From Gyrodactylus bullatarudis (Eukaryota; Platyhelminthes; Monogenea; Gyrodactylidea; Gyrodactylidae), in assembly GCA_012064415.1 (NCBI GenBank), contig SSNU01000234.1:162598-226597 (forward strand): a stretch of DNA of 64,000 nt, in the 5' to 3' direction. This document shows, one piece after another, positions 38,813 through 51,295 of this stretch. The notes under the pieces are model-generated. The model was not told where the DNA came from. It searched no databases and saw nothing but the letters and a program-made list of their open reading frames with translations. Each line of letters opens with the position of its first letter. Positions within the stretch are counted from its first letter, which is position 1. Position numbers and translations under genes: made by a program.

Positions 38813-41410
38813 AATTTTTATTTAATTATATCGATGAAGCCAAATTATCTATAGTTGTCTTGAAGAATTATACTATAGGTTCATTTAAATTTATTTTCAT
38901 TAAGAAGCATTCTCACTATAATGGAGAAGAACTTTGATAGTTTGAGTAATTTGCTCTATCCGAGCAATAGATATCGTTCTCTATTAGTTTGTATCATACT
39001 TATAACTGTAGAGTTTTCAAGGGAAAAGAGTTGTATGAATATTTCTGTAAAATTTAGGTTGAGATTCTATTTAAAGATAATATTTTCTTGATTGATTGAT
39101 AGAAATATCGAAATTTTCAGTTTAATAAAGCAAAAAATCAATTAATGAATAGTGCAGCACCTATACTTACAAAGGGACGTTCCTGTGGGATATATTACCT
39201 AAGCACCTAGAACGAAAAAATCAATATTTGATTGGATCAAAACACAAAGTGGAAATCTAACCTGATGAATCTGCATTACATTGAGAAATAAATCCTTAAT
39301 TTTACTGCTCTACCACATCATGGAATCCTAAAATTAACGATGGCTTATAACCGGTTTCTTGTGATTTTCTCCATTTCCCAGTTCTTCGTGATCTGATTAA
39401 ATGATTTCGATCAAAATGTCTTCTTCATTATTTTTATTCGCGATTGAAAATGCAAAGAAATGCAGATCTGAGATCAGTTGTCAATGCGCCCTAAGATCCT
39501 GATCATTGATGTAATCGAACTCAACCGTCATGTGAAAAATTGATTCAGCTTCGAAATGAGGTATTTTCCAAGATTTCATGTGCTCAAATAACAAAGTTAT
39601 GTTTAAAAATATGGCTAAAAGTAGGTATTTTTTTGCATTTTGGAAAATCATAAATTTTGCTCTCATTTTTACAAATCATCATCAATTAATGAACTACATC
39701 GTGTAGATAATTTTCTATTCATGAATATCTTTGTTGAAAATTTGATTGGTTCTCTCAAAAAAGAGGTTTTTTTAAAAAATGGGTCACACAAAATGGTTTC
39801 GGCGACAACTACAGTTTGGCTTACCATGTTTAAACTTTGTACTTCAAGCTTTAGTTGTTAACCAAATAGACTTTTTAAATGAACTAAAATCATCAGTAGC
39901 AAAAGAGTGAAGGAGGAAATAGATAAGATTATAGTTCTCTAGCAAATGTTGACAAAAAATAGGAATATTTTCTGTTTTTAATCAAAAATAAATCTTATTC
40001 CAATTTCGGTTTTGGACAATCGATAATGAAGATATATTTCCAGGTTTTCAGGGGTATTAAGAACGGAGGTTCATTGATTAAAAATGAATTTCGATTAAAT
40101 CAACACACGTAAAAATAGTTTTTCCACAGTGCAATGTATTTTTAAACGAAAGAATTTGAATCTGATTAAAAATTTCAATACTTTGGTATTAATTTTGAAC
40201 TATGAGAAATACTTTAGCGGTCATTCGGCTATTCTAAATGAACTTTGCAAAAATTCAATTTTTTCATCGAGGTCTCGTTATGTTCTAAGGATTTATTTGG
40301 AAATAGATTCAGTAATCACACTTCGTGTTGGCCTGGTTGAAGATGTGAAAGGAATAAAACGTTATTTTTCAGGATGATCCATAGGAAAAGAAATTAATTA
40401 CGGCTACTAAATTTCTGAAAGACTCCTCAATTTGAATTGATCTAATTCTTTCTAATCTGTTAATCTTCAAGCAGGAAAGATGGTCGAAAAATAGGAAAAT
40501 ATACCAACGATCATTTTTGTTTTCCTTGTTTAATTTTGATCCTGAAAAATTGGCGTTTTCAAGTTTCATGCAAATGATATGCTCATATAAAAACATTAAG
40601 ATTCATGATCTTTATTTTAAATAATCAATCACTGTATCAAATGAAATGAGCTTTAGGATCCTCGAAAATAGGTTGAAAAATAGGTTTCTTCGCCGTTCAG
40701 ACTTGTTTTTTAATTATGATTATATAAATTTGGAAAGTACTAACGTGTAAATTTCGGGTTATCTTCGAAAAGAATAAAGGAACACAGGGTCTGATGCGCC
40801 AGATTTAGATATATACACTCTTAAAGTTGAAATCATTGCGCTTTTATAATTTGTAAAAGTTTTTCAAGAAGAGAAATAGAAAGTTATCTCTAACAGTTTG
40901 AAAAAATATAATTTTATTTTTGAATAAAATATATGTTGAGTACAAATTCTTCACAAGGGTTTTACATAACATATGTATAAATACAAGGATAAAATTACCC
41001 TTTAGATATATAGATAATGTCAATATTCTTATTCATCATTGAGTTGAACGTGAGTACATGTATTACATGGGTAAAGTTGTTCACAAAGTTATGGAAATAA
41101 GTTATTATTAGTAACTTTTTTTATTATGTTTAAATCTTTAAATGGTATTCTCAATCATTTATTTACAATTATATATAATAAACGCTAATCCACAGATTAT
41201 TAAAGTTTTAAATTTAAAAATTTATTTTTAAACAATCAGAAACTTTTTTTGTCTACTTGAATATATAAATGTTTAAATAATTGTGAATTTAGTTGATACT
41301 ATTGGCACTATCTTGCATATCCTCATCAGATACTCACTGCTACTCATAAGAAGGAAAAAGGATAAAAAGAGATAAATATTTCAGAATTAATGAGATATTT
41401 AAAAAAAAGT
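38813..41410. other. Spacer between the LIM gene and the tail-anchored protein gene
   Basis: No gene is seen. At 39147-39174 a segment (GCAGCACCTATACTTACAAAG) is shared with the Ty3/gypsy remnant at about 49985-50006. Immediately after it, 39178-39220 is an inverted, MITE-free copy of the outer arm of the hammerhead element. Otherwise the sequence is AT-rich and unremarkable. Confidence 0.45.
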
Positions 41411-42507
41411 TCAATCTTCGTCTGCGTAATTCTTCCGGCTTATATATTGATTCAAGTAATAGGCGAATATCGAAAATAGTAGAACCCCAACAATGGAACA
41501 AAATTGGATAGCTTGTTTAGTGGATCTGATATATCTGGAATCAATAAAGAATTTCCTTAGTTGACTCCTGACGCATTGTGGTAAAATTCTCTTGCTCGGC
41601 TTCATATTATGAGTGGCCATGCCAAGTTGTATTTTTGCCAAATGATAATCTGTCTCAGTTGAAAAATCCTCACGTGATATGAACTGTTCAATAGTATCAA
41701 CCGTATTTTGGCTTTTTTTTACAGTTTTTCTCTCGACTCTAATGTGAGGAAATAATGGATTATTTTTCGATTCACATTAGCATTGAGAATAAAAATAAAC
41801 CTAGTTGACATGAAGATTAGAACTTACTGTATTTTCACAAAATAATACTCCATATTTTCCTGATTATCCAGTGTAAAATATGGAGTATTTTGTACTAATC
41901 TTCATGTCATTTAGGTTTAATATGGGAAGAGCATGAGTTGAACTCACTTTTCTAGGAATTTATGATCTTGGTTTGGAAGAAGAATTTCAACATTTCGGAT
42001 GTCACCAGTTGAAGTGTTATTTGTGTTATTGTTATCATTGGTTTTTTCCGGAGAGACAATAACAAATTCGTCGCTACTCTTCAAGCTATCCTCTTTATTC
42101 TCATCGATATGTTTCACATTGGGCTTACTAACATCTTTAGTGTCATAATTAGCATCACTTTTAGATTTTATCACAGAATTCGATTCCACTTCACTATGAT
42201 TATTAGTAATTGTGGTTGTTTTATTTTCATTGGCAATTATTTGAATATTATTGTTGTTATTTAAAGAGTTGTTCTCATCTTTTAATTTCGATTCATTTTC
42301 AACACGAGACTCTGAATTGTTAGGAAGAACAGTCTTGATAGGCTCATTTCTCTCTGAGACGCGAGTTGTGGATTCTGTTGAACTTCGCTTGAGGAAGTTC
42401 TCTTCTGGGGCAGAATTTGTGTTTGAGTGGTTAGTGTTTTCATCATGGATGGTTTCATTTGGTTCTTTTTGTCCATTAGAAATTTCTTTTGTATCGAGTC
42501 CGGACAT
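41411..42507 (-). CDS. Predicted tail-anchored membrane protein, about 296 aa
   Basis: Two exons, 42507-41947 and 41738-41411, join in frame through a GTGAGT donor and a TTTCCTCACATTAG acceptor. I do not recognise the family. Residues 1-187 are low-complexity, rich in Asn, Ser, Lys and Glu, with a short conserved-looking patch DEFVIVSPEK near residue 146. The C-terminal exon is basic and ends with one hydrophobic segment (FCSIVGVLLFSIFAYYL) and a short charged tail (SRKNYADED), typical of a tail-anchored protein of mitochondria or ER. DEFVIV fits the LC3-interacting pattern (acidic, then aromatic-x-x-Val), so an organelle-autophagy role is possible but speculative. An almost perfect inverted repeat (41797-41925) sits in the intron. 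The ATG has A at -3. Confidence 0.6.
41797..41925. mobile_element. Short palindromic MITE (family E)
   Basis: A 129-bp near-palindrome. AACCTAGTTGACATGAAGATTAG at one end pairs with CTAATCTTCATGTCATTTAGGTTT at the other, and ACAAAATAATACTCCATATTTTCC pairs with ATATGGAGTATTTTGT. It would fold into one long hairpin in the intron RNA of the tail-anchored protein gene. Confidence 0.65.
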
Positions 42508-45500
42508 TTTTGTTCTTGGCTTTGTCTAGAAATTATTAAAGAAGAGATAAAGTTTACTATTGATCTGAATTTATCTCGGTGCAAGGTTATTATTCTCTTT
42601 TATGATACCGAAAGTTGTATATTTCTTCAAAAAAAATTAATAAATTCAAAAATTTATGAAAAGACGAAAAGTTTTCCTTTGAGAGAAAACAATGTTTCAC
42701 GAATTTATAATGATTCCATTGAAATATTTCATTGAATGAAATTTAGTTATAATGTAATCGCTTCTTCTCGTTATTTGATTTGTAGAGGGCTGACAATAGT
42801 TTGTCAAGAGTATAATAATTAATTAACTGATAGACTCAAATAAATTACAATTCAATTGTCAAGATGAAATGAAAGATCGATGAATTTCTTTTGCACCTGG
42901 ATAAAAGATTTGTATTTGAATTATTCTCTCAATAGTAGGCAAAGTTGGCATAGTAGATTTTAATTTTTCCCAATCCAACCTTGATTTAGCGGTATAGCAT
43001 ATATTCTCGATGTGCTCAGGAATTTATGATTTTTGCAAAAATCTTATTTAAAGATTTTCTGGAAATCGATTCAAAGATTCACGATTCCACCGATTTAAGA
43101 CAAAAAAATTTCAAAAAACCGATTTTCTTTAACTTGTTGTTGTTCTCAAGGTGTGAGAGGGATCAAAAGTCAATGGTCGAAAAGTTGTGGAGAATAGACC
43201 GGAGGATTTGTAGGATAAAAGAAGAATACTTATTTAATTATAAATTTGTTGAGATTACAAATTATATCTTACTCAAAATTTTAAATTTAAAATAAGCATG
43301 TTTTCTAAATCTCTTCTTCTTTTTTCTAGAAGATTTCTTCTTGATAAATATTGTGGGGAATGTGAATTTCTCTTCGATCGAAACTAAATACTCAATCGTG
43401 TCTAGTGAAGTTGCTTGATTTCTAGACGATTCTAAACATGAACTTTTCTGGGGTGAATTTTTACTGCTTGAAAAGTAATAACATTATTGTTTTTTTTTCA
43501 AAATAGTACAAATTCATTGTCTGATAGACTGACTATTCAGAATCAGGCATGCGAACCGAATTTGAAGATGAAAGAAGGTCATGTCAAACATTCTTATACA
43601 TATCAATGTACCGAGTTTTTCCATATTTTTCTTTGTAATTTAATAAAAAAGTTATTCAAAATAATTGGTTAGAGAGATTAGAGAATGAATTGTCCAGGAA
43701 TAGAATTGTTAAAAATGATAGTTAGTCGACTTAGTCACTGGAGAAAAGAAATTACCACCAAAGTTTGAACGAGAATGTACAATGTACAGGAAACCAAAGT
43801 CTATTGAGGTCACAATCAAAAGACTGTTGAGAAAAAAAAGGATTTCCAACATTATTCTTTGCAACGTAAAAGACTACCCGTGAGTAGAACATACAAAATG
43901 TTGAATTTGCCACAGGGGGTAATGAAATTTCGCGCACATGTATCTAAATTGATATAGAACAAATATATATGTATTTACAAATAAATATACACATTAGAGG
44001 TAAAGTTGAGTAATGAAATATAAAAAAATTTACAATACTAAAGATATTAATATTTTAGAGAATAATTATAAATCTATTGTAGTAGAGAAAGGCGGTTTTT
44101 TCCAACACTCATTTTGTAGAGTGTCAAGCAAAGAGAAAAATCTATGTGCTATAAATTTTGCTCTGATAGGCTAAATTTGAGTTGAAAACGCCAAGTCATA
44201 TTGTCAACTTTTCACAATAAAATAATTTTGCAAATTAAGATAGAAACTACTTGTGGCATTATCCAAAACATTATCATTCTTAAGAACTAAAACTTTTAGT
44301 TAAAACTTTGAAAAAATAGGATTTTGGCGCCAAATCGAAATTTGAAAAATGACCATATTTTTCATTAAAAAGAATCTTTCTTCAAAAAATTTTTTTCTAA
44401 CAATAAAGGTAAGCAACATAATTAGGATTCCAAAAAATCTAAAACAAATTCAAATTCTTGACGAAATCATCGATTTCCCAACTTCATATCAATAAGCTTT
44501 TCATTCATTTCTTGACTACTTAATCAATAATAAGAGACTATTCAAGTTCAACAGAGAAAATGTAAAAAATTGATTGCAAGACTGTCTTTTTATGAGATTC
44601 GTCTAAAATTCATTTTATAATATGCATATAAAATATTGAATATGAAATTTTAATTTACTAAATTAACAATCAAATAATAACGTTGGATTTCTGTAAAGCC
44701 TAGAGTGCAGAGTTATTAAGTAGCGTGTAGATGTTGTGAAATTAGAATATTGATGGAAATGAAGTTGTTATGTCAGAAACCAATTCCTCTCTTCTCTTCT
44801 TGTGAGTGTTTTCATATTGGTTCAAGTTTTTAAGGGGCAGAAAAGAGAGGCATCTTTTTATCGAGCTACACACACTTATTATATTCCTTATGTTAATAAC
44901 TACAAATGATATAAATGACAGTGTGTAGTATTAATGATAAAAATGCAATACCTTAACAACTATAGTCGTAAAGGAGGAAATTGAATAAAGAATTCAGAGC
45001 CAATTCAATAGATCAGCTAGCTGCTTCTTTAACCCTTAGAGTTTTAGAAAGATTGTTCTAATGATATCAGATATAATCAGATGTTTTTCAAAGATAGAGT
45101 CTTTTACTCTGCATATTCGACAGGATAAATCAAAAATAGCTTTGACCAATGAGTAATAAACTTTAATGATGCTTTAATAATAAATTTTGAGTTGGGGAAA
45201 TATACAAAACACTGTTTGGTAAAAGAATTTGGATTGATTGCTCAAACTAAAGTCTATTTATGTTCCCTCTAATCTTTAGCTGACTGATTTATTAAATTGG
45301 CTAATATGCTGTATGTTAGCTAGAGAAAGAGTTTCAATGACTAAAATGAGAAATTGAAAAAAAAGTCAAAATGGGAATGATCAAAGAATAAACTTGTGGT
45401 TAGTTGGGTAAAGATGAAGAGAATTGTACAGGACTAAGTATACTCCTGAAGGATAATACTATTCCTAACTATATATTATATAGTAAACAATGCATTGAAC

Positions 45501-46531
45501 AATAAGACAAAATACTTGTTTCACTTACAACAAATGAATGCTTGAAGTCTTGAAAAATATATAAAATGTGAAATACAAATGATTCAAGGAGATGAAAATA
45601 CTTCCTGAGGTATCTACTCAAACAAAATTTTCTAATCTGACAATTACTTTTACATTCATTAAATTGTGTTAATAATGGGCCGATAAAAAGAAGGTGTTTT
45701 TCTAGTATAAAGGTATCCTTTTGTTGATAATTGATGGTTGAGTTTAACTTTCTAGTCAGTCCATTAAATAAAAGGAAAATCAATAGAGATATGCGATAAA
45801 GTGGTTATGCTTGAAAAGATTCCAAATTTTGTAGAGAATCGATTGAATAATAATAATAATATAATCAACAGTATCTGATAAGGCCATAAAAACACTAATA
45901 AATCATATCAAATTACATTGAACAATACTCTTTTGTCAATAATATTGTAATTTGTTATTTACTTGAGTAGACGACTACTCATAATCAAGAGACGACATAA
46001 CTAATTTGTAATATTTCTACAATGATACAAAATTCCAATCGAACTATTTTGTATTATCACACATGTAATTTAGATTGTAGTTAGGTCGAGAAAGAAAGAA
46101 AGAAAGAGATATATAAAGAACGTACATATGACTGAATAAAGTAAGTAAGCATTCAAAAGAAAAAATAAAAACAAATCTTTGTAAATACACAAAAGTAGTT
46201 TTGGTAGTAGTTAGAAAACTTTTGTCTTTTGGTTGTGTATATTATAGATCAACAGCAAGAGAATAAGAACAATAGAAGAAGAAAAAGTCTAGATAGACCA
46301 AAGAGGTTTGTACAAATCTCAAGTTTCAATTGGCAATCAATAACAAAGTTAAGCCCTTGTTAGGGATAGGAAAGAATCTCTTATTTATTAGTTGAAAGAT
46401 TACGTACTTTGCAATTAATTTCAAGAGATTTTATTCAAATTATTATTTTTCTCCTTTTGCAAAGGAATTTTTAAAATCTATTTTACGTTTTTATCGATTG
46501 AATAAATTGTTAACCAAGTATGCAAACTCAC
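42508..46531. other. Spacer upstream of the tail-anchored gene and downstream of the PTP exons
   Basis: No gene was recognised in these 4 kb. If the PTP has further C-terminal exons they should lie here on the minus strand, but none was found. MITE family A pieces are at 44280-44500 (clear) and 43021-43170 (weak). A GAAA microsatellite is at about 46091-46108. Confidence 0.4.
44280..44500. mobile_element. MITE family A, truncated copy
   Basis: This matches the right half of the family A element: GGATTTTGGCGCCAAAT, then TAGGATTCC and TTCCCAACTTCATATCAATAAGCTTT at the right end. The left half is missing. Confidence 0.6.
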
Positions 46532-47571
46532 TTCTTCGTGGTGACTGAAATTTGATTCAAGAATCATTTTCCCTCCAGAAATGATTGCTAAATAACAAAA
46601 CTTTAATTGATCAGGGGATTGGATAACTCCAGCACGACATTCCCGTAAATCCTTGACTATTTTGTGTACATTGATGTTGTCAAGAGATTTATCTTTTTCG
46701 ATAATTTTAAGGGCGATATCAATCAGAGCAAATGTACCAGAACGTCCTATTCCAGCACTACAATGTACTACAGAAGGACGGTCATTAACATCTAGGACTC
46801 CAGTTGATCGAACAGCATTAAGAAATTCAAGGTATTCTTCTGGAGATTTAGGAGCACCAAAGTCTGGCCATTCAGTGAAATTGAAGTGGTTTACAACAAT
46901 TTCTTCATTAGTCTAAACGTAATTAACAAGTGTTAAATAGAGTATTTTAAAATTTTTGAGCAAAGTTTAATAAAAAAAAAGTTTCTCACTAATAGATGGA
47001 TGATTTTTAAAATTCGATGATTGTAATTTGCAAACTTGTGAATCTGAGTGCACTCCACAAGAAGATTAACATTCGCTAGTTTCTTTCTAACGCCAACCTT
47101 TTCAGGAAAATATAAGGAGCATTTCAGAGCACCATTTTCATATATCCGATTGAGCATAATTATACCGGGACATTTATTTTGCCAAACCATTAACCAGAAA
47201 TGGGATATTGTTGAATCAAGAGGTCCTTGGGTAAAAATATAGCTTTGATTTGGCAGTTCATCAGATTTTATAAGACTGGCGTTTATGTAGGAGGGTGAAA
47301 AATCAGAGAGTTCAATGAGATTATCATCATCTAATAACGATAAAAAATATAATTAGCCGAAAAAAACTTACAAGGCAAAACATTACGGTACCGATTCAAC
47401 TGAATGTATCTTGGATTTCTAGATACATTGAAAGATCCACTACTTTCAACAGGATATGTTTCATTTTGAAGTTTCTAAATTTAAAATTATATTATTGTTT
47501 ACTCTGAAGCTAATTTCCCAAAGATTGTTAGAGGAGTTTAATAAAAATTCATCTTCAAGTTTACTCCCCAT
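46532..47571 (-). CDS. PTPN1/PTPN2-like: Non-receptor protein tyrosine phosphatase, PTP1B/TCPTP type
   Basis: This enzyme removes phosphate from phosphotyrosine in receptor and JAK-STAT signalling. Four exons (47571-47503, 47474-47372, 47330-46990, 46912-46532) give 298 residues in frame. The N-terminal helix (EDEFLLNSSNNLWEISF), pTyr loop (NRYRNVLP), IFTQGPL, WPD loop (TEWPDFG, Asp about 188), P-loop (VHCSAGIGRSGT, Cys about 222) and Q-loop (GVIQSPDQ) are all intact, so it should be active. Spacing is close to PTP1B (Cys215). After HHEE the sequence either splices at GTGAGT to unseen exons, perhaps with an ER anchor, or reads on 17 codons to TAG. Intron 1 is exactly 28 nt (47502-47475); intron 2 is 41 nt. 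Confidence 0.92.
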
Positions 47572-48619
47572 GTTAATCAAGATATTAAGTTAACATTAGC
47601 ATATTAAATTTTTATTGGGGACCTTGATAGTAAATTTTTGTTTGTCAACAGAATCTAGAGGAGAATACGATTTTATTACTAATAGTCTCGAAATATTACA
47701 CGATTTAAACATGCGTTTTTAAATAAGCGTGCTGATTTTGTTTAGCCTAAGGAGTTCATCAAAGGTTGGAATTTGAAATTAAAATAAATTATTATTATTT
47801 TAAATAATGATTATTAAATAATCATTCCTTGCTACTTAGATATCCTAAGTATTTGTGATTCAGAATGATCTATCTGAATATTCCCCCTATTCTCTATTCA
47901 CTTGATATTTTTCTTAACTCAACTCATAACTGTTATGTCATGATCGTGATCGGTTTCTGTTAAAATTCAACATTGAGTCGTATTTTTGTTCTTAATTATA
48001 TCTAGATTCAGTATTTAGATCTTAAGTCACGAGTATTCTCTATACGAGAGAAGATATTTTATGAATTGTGATACAGAATGGAAATGAGATACTTGAAGCG
48101 AGGCTCAAGAGTTAAGAATCATACTTAAGTAATGCTCGTTTTTTATAAATCTCAAGATGCATCAAAAAGTTTAATTTTTCAAGCCTCATTATTTCCTGCT
48201 AATTCTCTTTTTCTGTTTTTTCATCTAAGAATATTCTTTCAGTTAAATCTATCAACCAATGCAGATCTAAGAATTTCCTCTCTTACATTGTAAGAGTCTT
48301 ACAATCATCGGAATTAAATCCGAAGAATTTGATTCATTCCAAATAATTCAGGAGGTGATTAGCTATGAGGAGTTAATTACAAAGTTAAAGAAGTCAAAAT
48401 ATTGTATATTGAATGAGGTTGAAGGATATGCTTTAAGTTACTTTGTACATAGAAATCGTTAATGATTGATTTATTTGTCTTACTCAGGATTTCAAGAGTT
48501 TGACTCGGATGATTATCCAGGCAAATTAAGAGGTGTCGTTAGAGTAGAATGAAAAATGTTGAATTAGAAATACACAAGTAACAGAATTTGTTTCCATTGT
48601 CAACTTCTAAGTTAGAAGT

Positions 48620-49300
48620 TCTAACATCTCTCGGGCTCAACTGCACAAAAAGATTTTCTTCAGGCTTACGCCCAAGCATTCTGACAATTTTGCTAGCTTT
48701 AATTTAGCTGAGTAGAACTTCGAGAATGAGTCTTTGTAAACTAACATGTGTTAGTCTCCGACAAATGCTGCATCAACGTTCACTTAGTTAGTTTCTTACT
48801 TATCTGGAACATCAGATCCCTAAAGAAATCAATATTCACAATTTGTCAATTCCAAACTCAGTAGTGAACTTGAAAAGATCCAGGGTCGATTCCTCCGCTC
48901 TACCATTGGCACCTTCTCTTACAGGATCCTCCTTGCAAAAAGTCAACTCTTTCCGCTCTGGATCCACAGACTTGCCTTTTCCATATCACTACAAATTTTA
49001 ACAAAAGAGTCATCTCCGTCATTGTATTCCACAAGAAACCACGTTAAATTTTCATGTATCATGACTAACACTCACTGCCTGTCTGTCAAATTAAATATTG
49101 ACATTTATTCCCTTACAGGTCTCCAGATCCGCAACATCTGCGCCTTTTTCTATATATTAATCCCAGATCACACAGATTTATCCACAAACTATTTTCAAAA
49201 ACTATAACTCAGATGCTTATTCATTGTATTTTTTCTGCATTTATTTTGTATACATCATGCTCAGATTCAAATAATTAATTAAATAAATAAATAAAAATTT
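48620..49300 (+). pseudogene. LINE retrotransposon 3' end (degenerate)
   Basis: Read on plus, the sequence gives a typical C-terminal ORF2 region after the RT: SELEKIQGRFLRSTIG, then YRILLAKSQLFPLWIHRLAFS, ending at a stop near 49207. A short simple-repeat tail (AATTAAATAAATAAATAAAA) is at 49277-49297, as expected for a LINE 3' end. Upstream parts contain stops and frame changes. It is dead and 5' truncated. Confidence 0.6.
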
Positions 49301-49399
49301 TTCTATCTAAAACGTTCACTGAACCATCTGCATTGTTCTTTCCAACCTCCCTCTAGTGACTGAGGCTGGAGTTCAATTTGAGCCTTTTCTTCCTAAAAC

Positions 49400-49720
49400 A
49401 CGTCATACAATACATTATTGCCAGAACTTCTTTTCTTAGATTCTCCGTCACCACGACTCAAGTGCATCTTTTATTTTCATATTCAGTTCAGTAAATCCTT
49501 GATTTTCCTTTTCCAGCCTTCCTTGGTCTGCCGGAATGTGAAAAACTGTGCATCCTTTAATGCGTTCACATATGCTGGATACCTCAGCCAAATCTTCCAC
49601 TTAGCTCACTGCAGGAATCACTCTGAATTCATTGACTTCCTCACTCTCATCTTTCAGCACAGCTCGTGAAAGGGCATCCGGTAAAGTTGCACGTTCCTTT
49701 TATTTGATATCTAAATTAAA
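49400..49720 (-). pseudogene. Ty3/gypsy pol fragment, minus-strand copy
   Basis: On minus, LPDALSRAVLKDE is the usual sequence just after RNase H in Ty3/gypsy pol, followed by IPAVS, then frame-shifted spacer sequence toward integrase. It overlaps in content with the plus-strand copy at 50340-50410 (CCTGCAG, GCTAAGTGGAAGATTTGGC), so two copies or a rearranged one lie head to head. No LTRs were delimited. Confidence 0.6.
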
Positions 49721-49789
49721 CATTGATAACCATTTTCCCCCACCTATTCCTTGTGATGCTCGGGGATGCGGATAGTTCAAACTGCAATC

Positions 49790-50450
49790 TGGTGAAGGGA
49801 TGCTTGATGACGAGAAGCACGATAAAACATTCCACAAGGTGATGGCTAGGTTCAACGAGAAGGGACAGATAAGCTTTGTGGGGCTCTTGATCAACAGAAA
49901 TGGACTAAAACTAGACCCAAATCAAATTGAAAAACTACGGAGTATAGCAGAACTCAAGTGTAAGGCTGAGCTACAAATGAATAATGCAGCACCTATACTT
50001 ACAAAGATTAACTAGAGCTGCAAAGTCTGCTGGAGGCCTATCAGTATTATAGGATAATCTGTAAAAAGTACTTGGAGAAGCTTGAGAGCATTTTCAAACT
50101 AAAAAGAAAAGACCCGCAATGGTAATGGACAACTTAGCACCTAATTACGATACAAGTCATTCTAGCAGACGTAGCCAATAATGAATGTTGATCCCTAAAG
50201 AGACCTAGTGATGAGCACAGATCCATCTGGAAGTGGGATTGGTGCTGTACTAGGGTATGACTTTGAAATGAAGGAAGTCGTTGGATTTGGCAGTCGGAAT
50301 CTCAAAGAGGCTGAAAAGAAATACTCAAATATTGAGCGTGAGGCACTTGTAGTGGTGGGATTCCTGCAGTGGGCTAAGTGGAAGATTTGGCATGTATGAG
50401 AGAGTGAAGGAAATATGTCGGTGGCTGGGTTTCTTTGAACATGCAAGGAT
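49790..50450 (+). pseudogene. Ty3/gypsy RT-RNase H fragment, plus-strand copy
   Basis: The RT connection region (SFVGLLINRNGLKLDPNQIEKL, about 49872-49937) is followed by RNase H: TDPSGSGIGAVL and GFGSRNLKEAEKKYSNIERE (about 50218-50343), hallmarks of Ty3/gypsy. Stops and frameshifts separate them, and gag, protease and integrase are absent. The copy is not functional. Confidence 0.75.
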
Positions 50451-51295
50451 TAAGAGCTGTATGACGTGTCTAAGGAGCAGAAGGCCAAAAGTGAGCTTCT
50501 AGTGTAGAATACAGGCATTCTTTATCATCTCCAATCTTTGGAATATTGACTGCATACTCTGTAAGGTCTTGACATTTTTTCTTTGCCACTTATCGCCCTG
50601 TTTTGAAGTTCCAAATTTAAACTGGAGTCTGGCTCAGCTGATTCAATTGATAAGCGGTTTTAATTGTGAAGGAAAATAAAAATTGTATTTTTTGAATCAT
50701 ACCCTTGAACAAGCTTAGTGGCAATAGTTACTGTTCAACTATTTATCCTAAGAATACTCAGGATCTGGTTCATCAAGCCAGATCATGAGCTCTTCTCCTA
50801 CTGATAGATCATGATGGGGAACCTCAAGAGTAAAGACAACCAAGAGAGGATCTTCTATCAAGGCCTAAAGATGGGGTCTCGACTTTATGTATTAAAAGTC
50901 AGTTCTACAAATCCAATGACTAAGTATAATTCATTTAAATAGTTCAACAGGAACTTGATCAAGTTTATTTTGCTATATAATGAATCGTCCAATTATTTCA
51001 TTGATCGTGAGATAAATGAAATTACCCTATCAACTCATTCTTATCTAAGACTACATAGATTGACTGAAAACAGGTTAATTATCACGAGGCTTCCTGTTGA
51101 TACACTTGAACTAATTTCTTACTTGAATTCTGTTAAATTTATTGAATTATGAGCTTGAGTTGCCTAATGAACCAATAATAGGTTGATGATTTGTGTGTAT
51201 GTAATAAAGCAGTTCTAATATGGATTTTAATAAGAAATAAATGTAACTGTTTAAGATTCAAGTATTTCAAGGAACTTTGAAACTTTATTACCGGA

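Larger units (their letters stand above)
47572..51295. other. Spacer rich in retrotransposon remnants
   Basis: Positions 47572-48600 show nothing recognisable. Positions 48620-49300 are a LINE 3' end and 49400-50450 are Ty3/gypsy pieces. Positions 50450-50940 may be the rest of the gypsy copy or its LTR but could not be delimited. Positions 50940-51295 are AT-rich, apart from an unplaced 65-codon ORF at 50955-51152, and include the stathmin 5' region. Confidence 0.5.

Noticed and set aside
45469..45783. A 104-codon minus-strand ORF, considered as a PTP C-terminal exon
   Set aside because: No acceptor in a matching phase, hydrophobic random-like sequence, and no resemblance to PTP1B/TCPTP tails.
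50955..51152. A 65-codon plus-strand ORF just upstream of stathmin 1
   Set aside because: It has an acceptor-like TTCAACAG before it but no homology, no upstream exon and repeat debris on one side. Left unannotated.
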